From assembly GCA_033850885.1 (NCBI GenBank), contig JAWWPG010000056.1, forward strand, positions 1 to 64,000: a stretch of 64,000 bases of DNA. The letters run 5' to 3'. Below the pieces are notes generated by a model that saw only the letters and a program-made list of their open reading frames with translations, made no database searches and was not told the origin of the DNA. The stretch comes from JAWWPG01 sp033850885. GTDB taxonomy: Bacteria; Actinomycetota; Actinomycetes; Propionibacteriales; Nocardioidaceae. Of the stretch, positions 42,354-50,704 are shown piece after piece (the stretch's first letter is position 1; each line of letters begins with the position of its first letter). Position numbers and translations under genes: made by a program.

Positions 42354-42839
42354 ATGACTTTCAAGGTCGGCGAGACCGTGGTCTATCCAAATCACGGAGC
42401 GGCCGTCATCGAGGACATTGAGACCCGCAAGATCAAGGGAGAGGACAAACTCTACCTGGTTTTGCGCATAGTAGCCCAAAACGACCTAGAGATCCGGGTT
42501 CCCGCTTGCAACCTGGATCTTGTCGGCGTTCGCGACGTCGTCGACCAGGAGGGGCTCGAGCGGGTTTTCGACGTGCTGCGGGCAGAGCATGTCGAGGAGC
42601 CGACCAACTGGTCGCGCCGGTTCAAGGCCAACATGGAGAAGCTGCACTCGGGTGACGTGATGAAGGTGGCCGAGGTCGTGCGCGACCTGTGGCGCCGCGA
42701 CCGTGAGCGCGGCCTGTCCGCCGGCGAGAAGCGGATGCTCGGCCAGGCCCGCCAGGTTCTGGTCTCGGAGTTGGCGCTCGCCGAACACACGAACGAGGAC
42801 AAGGCGTACACCATGCTCGAAGAGGTACTCGCCTCCTGA
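42354..42839 (+). CDS. carD: CarD-family RNA polymerase-binding transcription factor
   Basis: The product is 161 aa. It begins MTFKVGETVVYPNHGAAVIEDIETRKIKGEDKLYLVLRIVAQND, the RNA-polymerase interaction domain. A helical C-terminal domain follows with RDLWRRDRERGLSAGEKRMLGQARQVLVSELALAE. CarD stabilises open promoter complexes, chiefly at rRNA and stress genes, and is essential in mycobacteria. The neighbourhood lpqE-carD-ispD-ispF-cysS-rlmB is the same set as Rv3579c-Rv3584. Confidence 0.95.
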   Translation: MTFKVGETVVYPNHGAAVIEDIETRKIKGEDKLYLVLRIVAQNDLEIRVPACNLDLVGVRDVVDQEGLERVFDVLRAEHVEEPTNWSRRFKANMEKLHSGDVMKVAEVVRDLWRRDRERGLSAGEKRMLGQARQVLVSELALAEHTNEDKAYTMLEEVLAS

Positions 42840-42883
42840 GTAGGGGGCGGCAAAGGCCGTCCGCCGTTTGACTCTCTCCGAGG

Positions 42884-42909
42884 AGCCCCGCCGGTTCGCC
42901 GACGGGGCT
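42884..42909 (+). terminator. Rho-independent-like hairpin after carD
   Basis: AGCCCCG-C-CGG-TTCG-CCG-A-CGGGGCT: a 10-bp stem with one C-A mismatch and a TTCG tetraloop. It is followed by TCCTCATGCTC, with no long U run. It lies 45 bp after the carD stop and 45 bp before ispD. It probably gives partial termination or stabilises the carD mRNA. Confidence 0.65.
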
Positions 42910-42954
42910 TCCTCATGCTCACGCCCTGAGCTCTGCGTGTGAGACAGTGCGGAG

Positions 42955-43635
42955 GTGTCGGGAGTCGTGGCGGCGGTCATCCCCGCCGGCGGTGAAGGCA
43001 GCCGGCTCGGCGTCCGGGCCGGCGAGCCACCGGTTCCCAAGGCGCTGCGTCTGCTCGCTGGTCGCAGCCTGGTGCAGCGCGGTATCGACGTGCTGGCGGC
43101 GTACGTCGACGAGATCGTCGTCGCCGTCCCTGCGCCCGCCGCCGAGACACTCCGCGTCGAGGCGCCCGACGTACGGCTGCGCATCGTCGCTGGTGGGGCG
43201 ACCCGTCAAGAGTCCGTACGCAACGCGCTGGCCGCCCTCAGCGACCAGGTGACGCAGGTGCTCGTGCACGATGCCGCGCGCGCCCTGATGCCTGCCGACG
43301 TGGTACGTCGAGTGCTGGCCGCCCTGGCAGCCGGGGCCACCTGCGTCGTACCGGTCATCCCCGTGGCGGACTCGCTGCGCGTCGTCTCCGCGGACGGTTC
43401 CAACGCCGCCGCCGACCGGGCCGGAGTGCGTCTGGTCCAGACGCCTCAGGGTTTCGCCTTGGACGCCCTTCGCCGCGCCCACGTGGCCGCGAACACGGAC
43501 CGGGCCAGCGACGACGCGTCGCTTGTCGAGGCGGTCGGGGAGCCCGTGACGCTCGTCGCGGGGGATCCCCGCGGGTTCAAGATCACCTACCCCTTCGACC
43601 TGATGCTCGCGGAGTCGCTGCTCGCCCAGGGCTGA
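42955..43635 (+). CDS. ispD: 2-C-methyl-D-erythritol 4-phosphate cytidylyltransferase
   Basis: The product is 226 aa. VVAAVIPAGGEGSRLG (nucleotide-binding motif), PKALRLLAGRSLVQRGIDVL, GGATRQESVRNALAAL and VHDAARALMPADVV, then TPQGFALDALRRAH and SDDASLVEAVGEPVTLVAGDPRGFKIT, all typical IspD. It makes CDP-methylerythritol in the MEP isoprenoid pathway. GTG 42955 follows GCGGAG. Faces ispF tail to tail with 5 bp between stops. Confidence 0.94.
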   Translation: MSGVVAAVIPAGGEGSRLGVRAGEPPVPKALRLLAGRSLVQRGIDVLAAYVDEIVVAVPAPAAETLRVEAPDVRLRIVAGGATRQESVRNALAALSDQVTQVLVHDAARALMPADVVRRVLAALAAGATCVVPVIPVADSLRVVSADGSNAAADRAGVRLVQTPQGFALDALRRAHVAANTDRASDDASLVEAVGEPVTLVAGDPRGFKITYPFDLMLAESLLAQG

Positions 43636-43640
43636 CGTCC

Positions 43641-44138
43641 TCAGACGGTGACGAGGGCGGTAGCGACAGCGGCGAGGCCTTCACCCCGGCCGGTCAGGCC
43701 GAGCCCGTCGGTCGTCGTCGCCGCGATGCTGACCGGGGCGGCGCAGGCCTCGCTGAGCACGGCCTCGGCCTCCAGTCGCCGGGTCCCGAGTCGGGGAACC
43801 TCCCCGACGAGCTGGACCGCGACATTTCCGACCAGGACGCCAGCCGCTGCCACGCGCCGCGCCGTCTCCTGCAGCAGCGCGATCCCGCTCGCTCCGGCCC
43901 ACTCCGGCTCCGACGTACCGAACTGGCTGCCGAGGTCGCCGAGACCCGCGGCGGAGAGCAGGGCGTCACAACAGGCGTGGGCGACGACGTCGCCGTCGGA
44001 GTGCCCCACCAGCCCGCGGCCGTGGCCCGGCCAGGACAGACCGGCGACCCAGAGCTCGCGACCTTGCTCGAACCGGTGGACGTCAACGCCGATCCCGACG
44101 CGCGGCGTCCCGGCTCGGGAGGCCGGGCTGGTGGTCAT
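43641..44138 (-). CDS. ispF: 2-C-methyl-D-erythritol 2,4-cyclodiphosphate synthase
   Basis: The product is 165 aa. GIGVDVHRFEQGRELWVAGLSWPGHGRGLVGHSDGDVVAHACCDALLSAAGLGDLGSQF includes the Asp-x-His metal site and the second His. TTTDGLGLTGRGEGLAAVATAL closes the fold. It converts CDP-ME-2P to MEcPP. It is on the opposite strand to ispD, unlike the co-directional carD-ispD-ispF order in M. tuberculosis. Confidence 0.94.
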   Translation of the reverse strand: MTTSPASRAGTPRVGIGVDVHRFEQGRELWVAGLSWPGHGRGLVGHSDGDVVAHACCDALLSAAGLGDLGSQFGTSEPEWAGASGIALLQETARRVAAAGVLVGNVAVQLVGEVPRLGTRRLEAEAVLSEACAAPVSIAATTTDGLGLTGRGEGLAAVATALVTV

Positions 44139-44251
44139 CCCAGCATCATGCCAGCCGGCCTCGCACTTCTGACGAAAGTATGTCGGTCTGCCGTGCCGCC
44201 GCCGCGCCGCTGCGGTTGGACGCTTCGGCGAGGCAGTATCAAGGAGTGAAG

Positions 44252-45790
44252 GTGACTCGCGACCACGGTCGAGGTGCCCTGGCCGGCGTCATCGCGGCCG
44301 GGGCAGGTCTTGCGGTGTCCGAGCTGCTCAGCGGGCTGGCCCACCTGCGCGTCTCGCCGCTCGAGGCCGTCGCGGAGAGCATCATCCGACTGACCCCCGG
44401 CCCGGTCATCGAGTTCGTGATCTCGCACTTCGGCCACAACGACAAGCCTCTCGTCATCGTGATGACGCTGGTGGCGGTTGCTCTCATCAGCGCTGGAGTG
44501 GGTGTGCTGGCGATGCGTTCGAGGCTGGCAGCGGAGTCGGTTTTCGCGCTGGGGGGCGTGGTGCTGCTCACCGCTGTCCACAGCAGGCTCCCACCGGGAC
44601 CGACTCGCTATCTGCCGGCGCTGTTCGGTGCGCTCGTCGCCATGCTCGTGCTGTCGATCCTCAGCGAACGTGCGGGAGCGGCGTCGGAGTCACCCGCGTC
44701 GGACGGCGGGGCCAGGGCGACTGCACGCGCAGAGTCGCGGCGGTCCTTCCTACGGCTGGCCGGACTGATAGCGGTCTCGTCCGTGGTGGTGGGGGGCTTC
44801 GGCCGGGTCCTCGCGCACGGCCGAGCGCAGGTCGAGGCTGCCCGCACGGCGCTCGCCACCCGCTTCCATCCGGTCCCCGTGCCGCCTGGGGTCGACGTCG
44901 GGGTAGCCGGTATCGCACCCTGGGTGACGCCCGTCGACAGCTTCTACCGCGTCGACACCAGCCTGTCCGTCCCGCTCGTCGTACCGGGTGACTGGCAGGT
45001 GCGGATCCACGGCATGGTCGACAAGGAGATCACGCTGAGCTATGACCAGCTGGTGGCGCGTGGTGTCACGGAGGACTGGATGACATTGTGCTGCGTCTCA
45101 AACCCGATCGGCGGAGACCTGATCGGCAACGCCTGGTGGGCCGGTGTCCGCATCGCGCCGATCCTGGCAGAGGCCGGACCGCGGGCCGGGGCGGACGCGG
45201 TGCTGTCGCGCTCGGTCGACGGATGGACAGCCGGTACTCCGCTGGCGGCCTTGATGGACGGGCGCAACGCCCTGTTCGCACTCGCGATGAACGGTGAGCC
45301 GCTGACGCCGGAGCACGGGTTTCCCGTCCGGATGATCGTGCCCGGGCTCTACGGGTATGTATCGGGCACCAAGTGGGTCGTCGACCTGGAGGTCACGAGG
45401 TTCAGCGACTTCTCGGCGTTCTGGACGCAGCGAGGCTGGTCGGTGGAGGGACCGGTCAAGACCGAGTCGCGGATCGACGTGCCACGAAACGGCTCCAGCG
45501 TCTCGGCCGGCGAGGTCGTCGTCGCCGGGGTCGCCTGGGCCCAGCACCGCGGCATCCGTAGGGTCGAGGTGCGGGTCGACACAGGTCCATGGCGGGTGTG
45601 CCGTGTCGCGGCCGACCCGACCATCGACTCATGGCGGCAGTGGAGGTACTCGTGGCACGCCTCCCCAGGCAGCCACACGATCCAGGTGCGGGCCACCGAC
45701 GACGCCGGCTACACGCAGACCAGCAAGGTCGCAGATGTGGTGCCGAACGGCGCGAGCGGTTACGACGCCATCCAGGTCTCAGTCAGGTAG
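44252..45790 (+). CDS. Membrane-anchored molybdopterin-dependent (sulfite-oxidase-like) oxidoreductase
   Basis: The product is 512 aa. Residues 1-135 contain about four membrane segments (ALAGVIAAGAGLAVSELL, LVIVMTLVAVALISAGVGVL, ESVFALGGVVLLTAV, LFGALVAMLVLSIL). An internal Tat-like SRRSFLRLAGLIAVSSVVV follows (RR at 163-164). The molybdopterin domain has the Mo-binding Cys in DWMTLCCVSNPIGGDLIG. A C-terminal Mo-co dimer domain ends the protein. It probably oxidises or reduces an extracytoplasmic substrate. GTG 44252 follows AAGGAG; an upstream ATG at 44180 lacks one. Confidence 0.88.
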   Translation: MTRDHGRGALAGVIAAGAGLAVSELLSGLAHLRVSPLEAVAESIIRLTPGPVIEFVISHFGHNDKPLVIVMTLVAVALISAGVGVLAMRSRLAAESVFALGGVVLLTAVHSRLPPGPTRYLPALFGALVAMLVLSILSERAGAASESPASDGGARATARAESRRSFLRLAGLIAVSSVVVGGFGRVLAHGRAQVEAARTALATRFHPVPVPPGVDVGVAGIAPWVTPVDSFYRVDTSLSVPLVVPGDWQVRIHGMVDKEITLSYDQLVARGVTEDWMTLCCVSNPIGGDLIGNAWWAGVRIAPILAEAGPRAGADAVLSRSVDGWTAGTPLAALMDGRNALFALAMNGEPLTPEHGFPVRMIVPGLYGYVSGTKWVVDLEVTRFSDFSAFWTQRGWSVEGPVKTESRIDVPRNGSSVSAGEVVVAGVAWAQHRGIRRVEVRVDTGPWRVCRVAADPTIDSWRQWRYSWHASPGSHTIQVRATDDAGYTQTSKVADVVPNGASGYDAIQVSVR

Positions 45791-45846
45791 GCCGCCGAGT
45801 CGCGCTCGGTTGTGGCCCGGCTCGCTCTGCTCGGTACCCTGTGCCG

Positions 45847-47277
45847 GTGACGCTACGCCTTTACGACACCGCCACTCGCGAGGTCCGCGACTTCGTCCCG
45901 GTCACCCCGGGCAAGGTCGGCATCTACCACTGTGGCCTCACGGTGCAGGGGCCACCGCACGTCGGGCACATCCGCAAGGAGGTCACGTTCGACGTCGCGC
46001 GGCGCTGGTTCGAGCATCTCGCGTACGACGTCACGCTGATCGCCAACATCACCGACATCGACGACAAGGTCCTGGCCAAGGAGGCGGAGCTGGGCCGCCC
46101 CTGGTGGTCGATCGCCTATGCCAACGAGCTCGCTCTGCACCAGGCCTACTCGGTGCTCGGCTGCCTTCCTCCGACGTACGAGCCGAGAGCGACCGGACAC
46201 ATCCCGGAGATGCTGGAGCTGATCGCCCAGCTGATCACCCGCGGCCATGCGTATGTCGCCCCCGACGGGTCGGGCGACGTCTACTTCGACGTGGCCTCGT
46301 GGCCGTCGTACGGCGAGCTCTCGCACCAGCGGATCGACGACATGGAGCCGGCCGGCGACGCGGATCCCCGAGGCAAGCGGGACCCGCGGGACTTCGCTCT
46401 GTGGAAGGGTTTCAAGAAGGAGGTGGAGCCGGCGACCGCGGCGTGGCCGGCGCCCTGGGGTCTTGGCCGACCGGGCTGGCACCTGGAGTGCTCGGCGATG
46501 TCCGGCAAGTACCTCGGTGACGAGTTCGACATCCACGGCGGGGGTCTCGACCTGCGATTCCCTCATCACGAGAACGAGCTCGCTCAGTCGCGCGCCGCCG
46601 GCCGGCCGTTCGCGCGGACGTGGATGCACAACGCGATGGTCAACCTCGGCGGCGAGAAGATGAGCAAGTCGGTGGGCAACGCGCTGCTCGTGAGTGAGGT
46701 CGTCAAGCAGGTAAGGCCGATCGAGCTCCGTTACTACCTCGTCGCGCCGCACTACAGGTCGGTGATCGAGTTCAGCTTCGAGTCGCTGCACGAGGCGGCC
46801 ACCGCGTTCCAGCGGATCGAGAATTTCGTTCTGCGTGCCACTGAGATCACCGGCGACTATCCGTCCGCACCGGTCGTGTGTGCGGAGTTCGCGGACGCGA
46901 TGGACGACGACCTGTCCGTCCCGGCGGCGCTGGCAGCGCTGCAGGGGGTGATTCGGGAAGGCAACAAGATGCTCGCGGATGGCAACTCGGCCGCCCTCCG
47001 CGGCAATCTCGCGGCGGTACGGCGGATGCTCGACCTGCTGGGACTCGACCCCTTGAGCCCGACCTGGCAACGGCGAGGTGACGACCGTCCCGAGCTCCGG
47101 AGCAGCCTCGACGCGCTCGTACGCACTCTCGTCGAGCAGCGCGAGCGAGCGCGTCGCGACAGGGACTTCGAGACGGCCGACCGGGTGCGGGACCAGCTGC
47201 GGGTGGCAGGCATCGATGTCGAGGACACGCCATCGGGTCCTCGGTGGTCGCTGGCGGCCGCTGACCAGGAAGGTTGA
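45847..47277 (+). CDS. cysS: Cysteinyl-tRNA synthetase
   Basis: The product is 476 aa. It contains KVGIYHCGLTVQGPPHVGHIRKEV (HIGH-type motif HVGH; zinc Cys), HLECSAMS (second zinc Cys), HHENELAQSRAAGRPFA and KMSKSVGNALL. The C-terminal helical tRNA-binding domain ends in RDFETADRVRDQLRVAGI. Mycothiol ligase MshC has related sequence but a shorter C-terminal part, so CysS is the better call. GTG 45847 is the start; GTG 45841 is also in frame. Confidence 0.93.
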   Translation: MTLRLYDTATREVRDFVPVTPGKVGIYHCGLTVQGPPHVGHIRKEVTFDVARRWFEHLAYDVTLIANITDIDDKVLAKEAELGRPWWSIAYANELALHQAYSVLGCLPPTYEPRATGHIPEMLELIAQLITRGHAYVAPDGSGDVYFDVASWPSYGELSHQRIDDMEPAGDADPRGKRDPRDFALWKGFKKEVEPATAAWPAPWGLGRPGWHLECSAMSGKYLGDEFDIHGGGLDLRFPHHENELAQSRAAGRPFARTWMHNAMVNLGGEKMSKSVGNALLVSEVVKQVRPIELRYYLVAPHYRSVIEFSFESLHEAATAFQRIENFVLRATEITGDYPSAPVVCAEFADAMDDDLSVPAALAALQGVIREGNKMLADGNSAALRGNLAAVRRMLDLLGLDPLSPTWQRRGDDRPELRSSLDALVRTLVEQRERARRDRDFETADRVRDQLRVAGIDVEDTPSGPRWSLAAADQEG

Positions 47278-47280
47278 GGG

Positions 47281-48243
47281 ATGCCCGGCAACAGCAAGCG
47301 GACGGGGGCCGTCCGCAAGCGCTCAGGGGGTAACCCGACCGCGGGCTCAGGGGGTCGGCGCAAGCGAAGCCTGGAAGGCAAAGGTCCGACTCCCAAGGCG
47401 GCGGATCGTCAAGGTCACAAGGCCTATCGAGCATCGAAGCAGACCCGGGCGCGTCCAGAGCCCAGGGGGTCAGGTGGCCGCGCCTCCGTCAGTCCCGCCG
47501 ACTGGGTGGCCGGCCGCAACGCCGTCGTGGAGGCGCTGCAGGCGCACGTGCCGGTGACCGCGGTATATGTCGCCGAGCACACTGAGCGCGACGACCGGGT
47601 CCGCGAGGCGTTCAAGCTGGCCGCGGAACGCAACCTGTCCATCCTGGAGGTGTCCCGGACAGCCCTGGACAAGATGACCGATGGAGCCATCCACCAGGGC
47701 CTTGCGATGAAGGTGCCGCCCTACGACTATGCGGACCCGAACGACCTCGCCTCGAGGGCCTCGGATGCGGGTGACGCGCCGTTGCTGGTGGCGCTGGACT
47801 CCGTGACCGATCCGCGCAACCTTGGTGCGGTCGTCCGATCGGCCGCGGCGTTCGGCGTACACGGCGTGGTGGTGCCGGAGCGCCGAGCGGCCGGGATGAC
47901 GGCAAGCGCCTGGAAGACATCGGCGGGCGCCGCAGCCCGGGTTCCGGTTGCCAGGGTGACAAACCTGACTCGACAGCTGGAGACGTACAAGCGCGAGGGT
48001 CTGATGGTCGCGGGACTCGACTCTGCGGGCACCATCGACGTCTCCGACCTCGAGCTCGCGACCGGGCCTCTCGTCCTCGTGGTCGGCAGCGAGGGGAAGG
48101 GCCTCTCGCGGCTCGTGCGCGAGTCCTGCGACGCTCTGGTCCGGATCCCGATGTCTGCCGCTTCCGAGTCGCTGAACGCGGGAGTGGCCGCTGGGATCGC
48201 GCTCTACGAGATCGACCGGCGTCGCCGGACCGCGACGCCCTGA
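47281..48243 (+). CDS. rlmB: 23S rRNA (guanosine-2251-2'-O-)-methyltransferase RlmB (TrmH family)
   Basis: The product is 320 aa. A basic tail of about 70 residues precedes the substrate-binding domain (WVAGRNAVVEALQAHVPVTAVYV). The SPOUT domain shows ALDSVTDPRNLGAVVRSAAAFG (motif 1), VVGSEGKGLSRLVRESCD (motif 2) and IPMSAASESLNAGVAAGIALYE (motif 3). It methylates ribose of G2251 in 23S rRNA. It follows cysS by 3 bp, like Rv3580c-Rv3579c. The basic N-terminal tail is common in actinobacterial members. Confidence 0.93.
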   Translation: MPGNSKRTGAVRKRSGGNPTAGSGGRRKRSLEGKGPTPKAADRQGHKAYRASKQTRARPEPRGSGGRASVSPADWVAGRNAVVEALQAHVPVTAVYVAEHTERDDRVREAFKLAAERNLSILEVSRTALDKMTDGAIHQGLAMKVPPYDYADPNDLASRASDAGDAPLLVALDSVTDPRNLGAVVRSAAAFGVHGVVVPERRAAGMTASAWKTSAGAAARVPVARVTNLTRQLETYKREGLMVAGLDSAGTIDVSDLELATGPLVLVVGSEGKGLSRLVRESCDALVRIPMSAASESLNAGVAAGIALYEIDRRRRTATP

Positions 48244-48257
48244 GACAAAGGACCTCC

Positions 48258-49412
48258 ATGCCCGTCGATCGTCTGCTGCCCACGCCCGAAGCACACGAGC
48301 TGTTGGCCCTCGTCCGCGAGATCGCCCAGGAGCAGCTCGCCCCGCGGGCGTCGCAGGCAGAGGCCGACGGGGAGTTTCCGCGGGACGCCTTCAAGCTGCT
48401 CGGTCGCTCGGGGTTGATGTCGCTTCCGTTCGACGAGGAGCACGGCGGCGGAGGGCAGCCGTACGAGGTCTACCTGCAGGTGCTCGAGGAGGTCGCCACC
48501 GCCTGGATGAGCGTGGCTGTCGACATGTCGGTCCACACACTCGCCACTTATGCCACGGCCAACTTCGGTACGCCGGAGCAGCGGGCCACCTTGCTGCCCG
48601 ACATGCTCGGGGGCGAATGGCTCGGTGCATACGCCCTCTCCGAGCCGCAGGCCGGCTCCGACGTCTCGGGCATCTCGACGAAGGCGGTCCGCGATGGTGA
48701 CGACTACGTGGTGACCGGCACCAAGGCCTGGATCAGCCATGGTCCCCAGGCCGACTTCATCCTGCTGTTCGCGCGGACCGCGCCGGACCCCAAGGGCGGG
48801 TTGTCCGCGTTCCACGTGCCGGCCGGCATCGAGGGGATGACCTTCGGTGCCCCCGAGAAGAAGATGGGCATGACCGCCTCGATCACGGCTCAGCTCAGTT
48901 TCGACGGTGCCCGGTTACCTGCGGCGTACCGGCTCGGGGAGGAGGGCGACGGGATGAGAATCGCCCTGTCCGCGCTGAACTCCGGCCGTCTCGGGATCGC
49001 CGCGGCATCCACCGGCCTCGGGCAGGCGGCACTCGACCTGGCCGTCGGCTACGCGAAGGAGCGGCAGCAGTTCGGACGGCCCATCGCGGAGTTCCAGGGC
49101 CTGCAGTTCATGCTGGCGGACATGGCGGCGGCGGTCGATGCGGCGCGGTCGCAGTACTTGCACGCGGCGCGGCTGCATGACACGGGCAGGGAGTTCAGCC
49201 GGGCGGCGTCGGTGGCTAAGCTCGTTGCGACCGACGCGGCGATGAGAGTGACCACTGATGCGGTGCAGGTCCTCGGGGGCTACGGCTACACCCGCGACTT
49301 CCCGGCCGAGCGCTACATGCGTGAGGCGAAGGTGACGCAGATTTTCGAGGGCACGAACCAGGTGCAGCGGATGGTCATCGCACGGGACCTTCTGCGAGGA
49401 CCTCGCCGCTGA
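48258..49412 (+). CDS. Acyl-CoA dehydrogenase
   Basis: The product is 384 aa. YALSEPQAGSDVSGISTKAVRDG (signature 1, with FAD-binding Ser/Thr), DFILLFARTAPDPKGGLSAFHV, RQQFGRPIAEFQGLQFMLADMAA and QVLGGYGYTRDFPAERYMREAKVTQIFEGTNQVQR (signature 2, catalytic-base region) fit the family. It oxidises an acyl-CoA to enoyl-CoA and passes electrons to an electron-transfer flavoprotein. ATG 48258 follows AAAGGA. The 3' end overlaps the convergent DUF4032 gene by 38 bp. Confidence 0.92.
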   Translation: MPVDRLLPTPEAHELLALVREIAQEQLAPRASQAEADGEFPRDAFKLLGRSGLMSLPFDEEHGGGGQPYEVYLQVLEEVATAWMSVAVDMSVHTLATYATANFGTPEQRATLLPDMLGGEWLGAYALSEPQAGSDVSGISTKAVRDGDDYVVTGTKAWISHGPQADFILLFARTAPDPKGGLSAFHVPAGIEGMTFGAPEKKMGMTASITAQLSFDGARLPAAYRLGEEGDGMRIALSALNSGRLGIAAASTGLGQAALDLAVGYAKERQQFGRPIAEFQGLQFMLADMAAAVDAARSQYLHAARLHDTGREFSRAASVAKLVATDAAMRVTTDAVQVLGGYGYTRDFPAERYMREAKVTQIFEGTNQVQRMVIARDLLRGPRR

Positions 49413-50616
49413 TGTCCGTGGAGGTGGATGCGTCCACCACGCCGCGGACGGCCTGCCGAACGTAGTCCTCGGCCGTGGGGAAGATACCGATCTCGTGGCC
49501 GGCACGCTCTGACAGGTACCAACGGTGCTCAAGGATCTCGTGGAAGAGCTCGGCCGGGTCGAGCTCGGCGCGCCTCTCCGGTGGCACGGACTCGACGATC
49601 GGCAGGAAGATCTCCGTGAGCCAGCGGTGCGCGACCATGGCGGGGTCCTCGCCCTGCAGGTCGTTGGCGGCCGCGAACGCGTCGAGGTCGTTGAGCAGCC
49701 TTCGAGCCTGGTTCTCCTCGACGTCAAGCCCGGTCAGGCCCTGCAGTCGACGTTCGTGGTGCCCGGGATCGACGACCTTGGGCTGGATGCGGACGGTCGA
49801 ACCGTCCCAGTCGGTGACGATGTCCAGCTCGTCCACGTCGAAGCCGAGGTCGTTGAGCCGGGAGATCCTCTTCTCGATGCGCCACATCTCGTCGGTCGAG
49901 AAGTTCTCCGTGGACGTGAGCTCCGTCCAGAGGCTCTCGTATCGGCCTGCGACGCCGGTCGCGAGGTCGTAGGCGTCGATCTCCTCGCTCATCAGCCCGC
50001 CCGCCTGCAGGTCGAGGATCTCGGCGAACAGGTTGCCGGTGGCGGTGTCGAGGTCGTGGGCCCGCTGTCCGTTGCTCAGCTCGGGATGCAGCTCCCCGGT
50101 CTCCGCGTCGACGAGGTACGCCGCGAACTCGCCGGCTGAACGGCGGAAGAGGGTGTTCGACAACGAACAGTCGCCCCAGAAGAACCCTGCCAGGTGCAGC
50201 TTGATCAGGAGGACGACGAGGGCGTCGACGAGCTTGGGGGCGGTATCGGGCCGGACTCCTCGGGAGAACAGCTCGCGGTAGGGCAGCGAGTGGTCGAGGT
50301 GGCGGGTGATCAGCGCGGGCTCGATGGGCTGGAGGCCGGGGGTCTCACGTCCGGTCACCACGCCCACCGGCTCCACGGCGGGCGCCTTGAGCCTGCGCAG
50401 GTCGCGGAGCAGCCGGTACTCGTGCCAAGCGATCGGCTCCCGGGTCTCCTTGACGGCGTACAGCTCGTCCGCCACCCGCACGAAGCGGACGATATGGCGT
50501 GACAGACCACGAGGCAGCGCCACCAGGAACGGCCCCGTCCACTCCTCGAGGGGCTGCTGCCACGGTAAGGACACCAGCTCCGGTTGGTGCGTGGTCGCGA
50601 CGATGCGCAGGGCCAT
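49375..50616 (-). CDS. DUF4032 domain-containing protein
   Basis: The product is 413 aa. MALRIVATTHQPELVSLPWQQPLEEWTG is the conserved start, followed by KLVDALVVLLIKLHLAGFFWGDCSLSNTLFRRSAGEFAAYLVDAETGE, which recalls the catalytic loop HxxxxxWGDCSLxNTLxR of protein-kinase-like phosphotransferases, and the Asp of DAETGE recalls the DFG Asp. So it may be a kinase-like protein. DUF4032 is widespread in actinobacteria; function unknown. ATG 50616 has GGGAGG 7 nt upstream. Confidence 0.88.
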   Translation of the reverse strand: MALRIVATTHQPELVSLPWQQPLEEWTGPFLVALPRGLSRHIVRFVRVADELYAVKETREPIAWHEYRLLRDLRRLKAPAVEPVGVVTGRETPGLQPIEPALITRHLDHSLPYRELFSRGVRPDTAPKLVDALVVLLIKLHLAGFFWGDCSLSNTLFRRSAGEFAAYLVDAETGELHPELSNGQRAHDLDTATGNLFAEILDLQAGGLMSEEIDAYDLATGVAGRYESLWTELTSTENFSTDEMWRIEKRISRLNDLGFDVDELDIVTDWDGSTVRIQPKVVDPGHHERRLQGLTGLDVEENQARRLLNDLDAFAAANDLQGEDPAMVAHRWLTEIFLPIVESVPPERRAELDPAELFHEILEHRWYLSERAGHEIGIFPTAEDYVRQAVRGVVDASTSTDISGEVLAEGPVR

Positions 50617-50660
50617 GAGAGATCCTCCCACCTACTGGGTCGAGCATTGACCGCGACCAG

Positions 50661-50682
50661 GGGTGGTGCACCACCCAAACGC
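50661..50682. repeat. Palindromic repeat family 2, distal copy
   Basis: GGGTGGTGCACCACCC (50661-50676) followed by AAACGC, the exact inverse of GCGTTTGGGTGGTGCACCAC at 41375-41394. It lies in the 88-bp gap between the DUF4032 and response-regulator genes. Confidence 0.7.
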
Positions 50683-50704
50683 GGAGGATGCCGCCGATGG
50701 CCGG

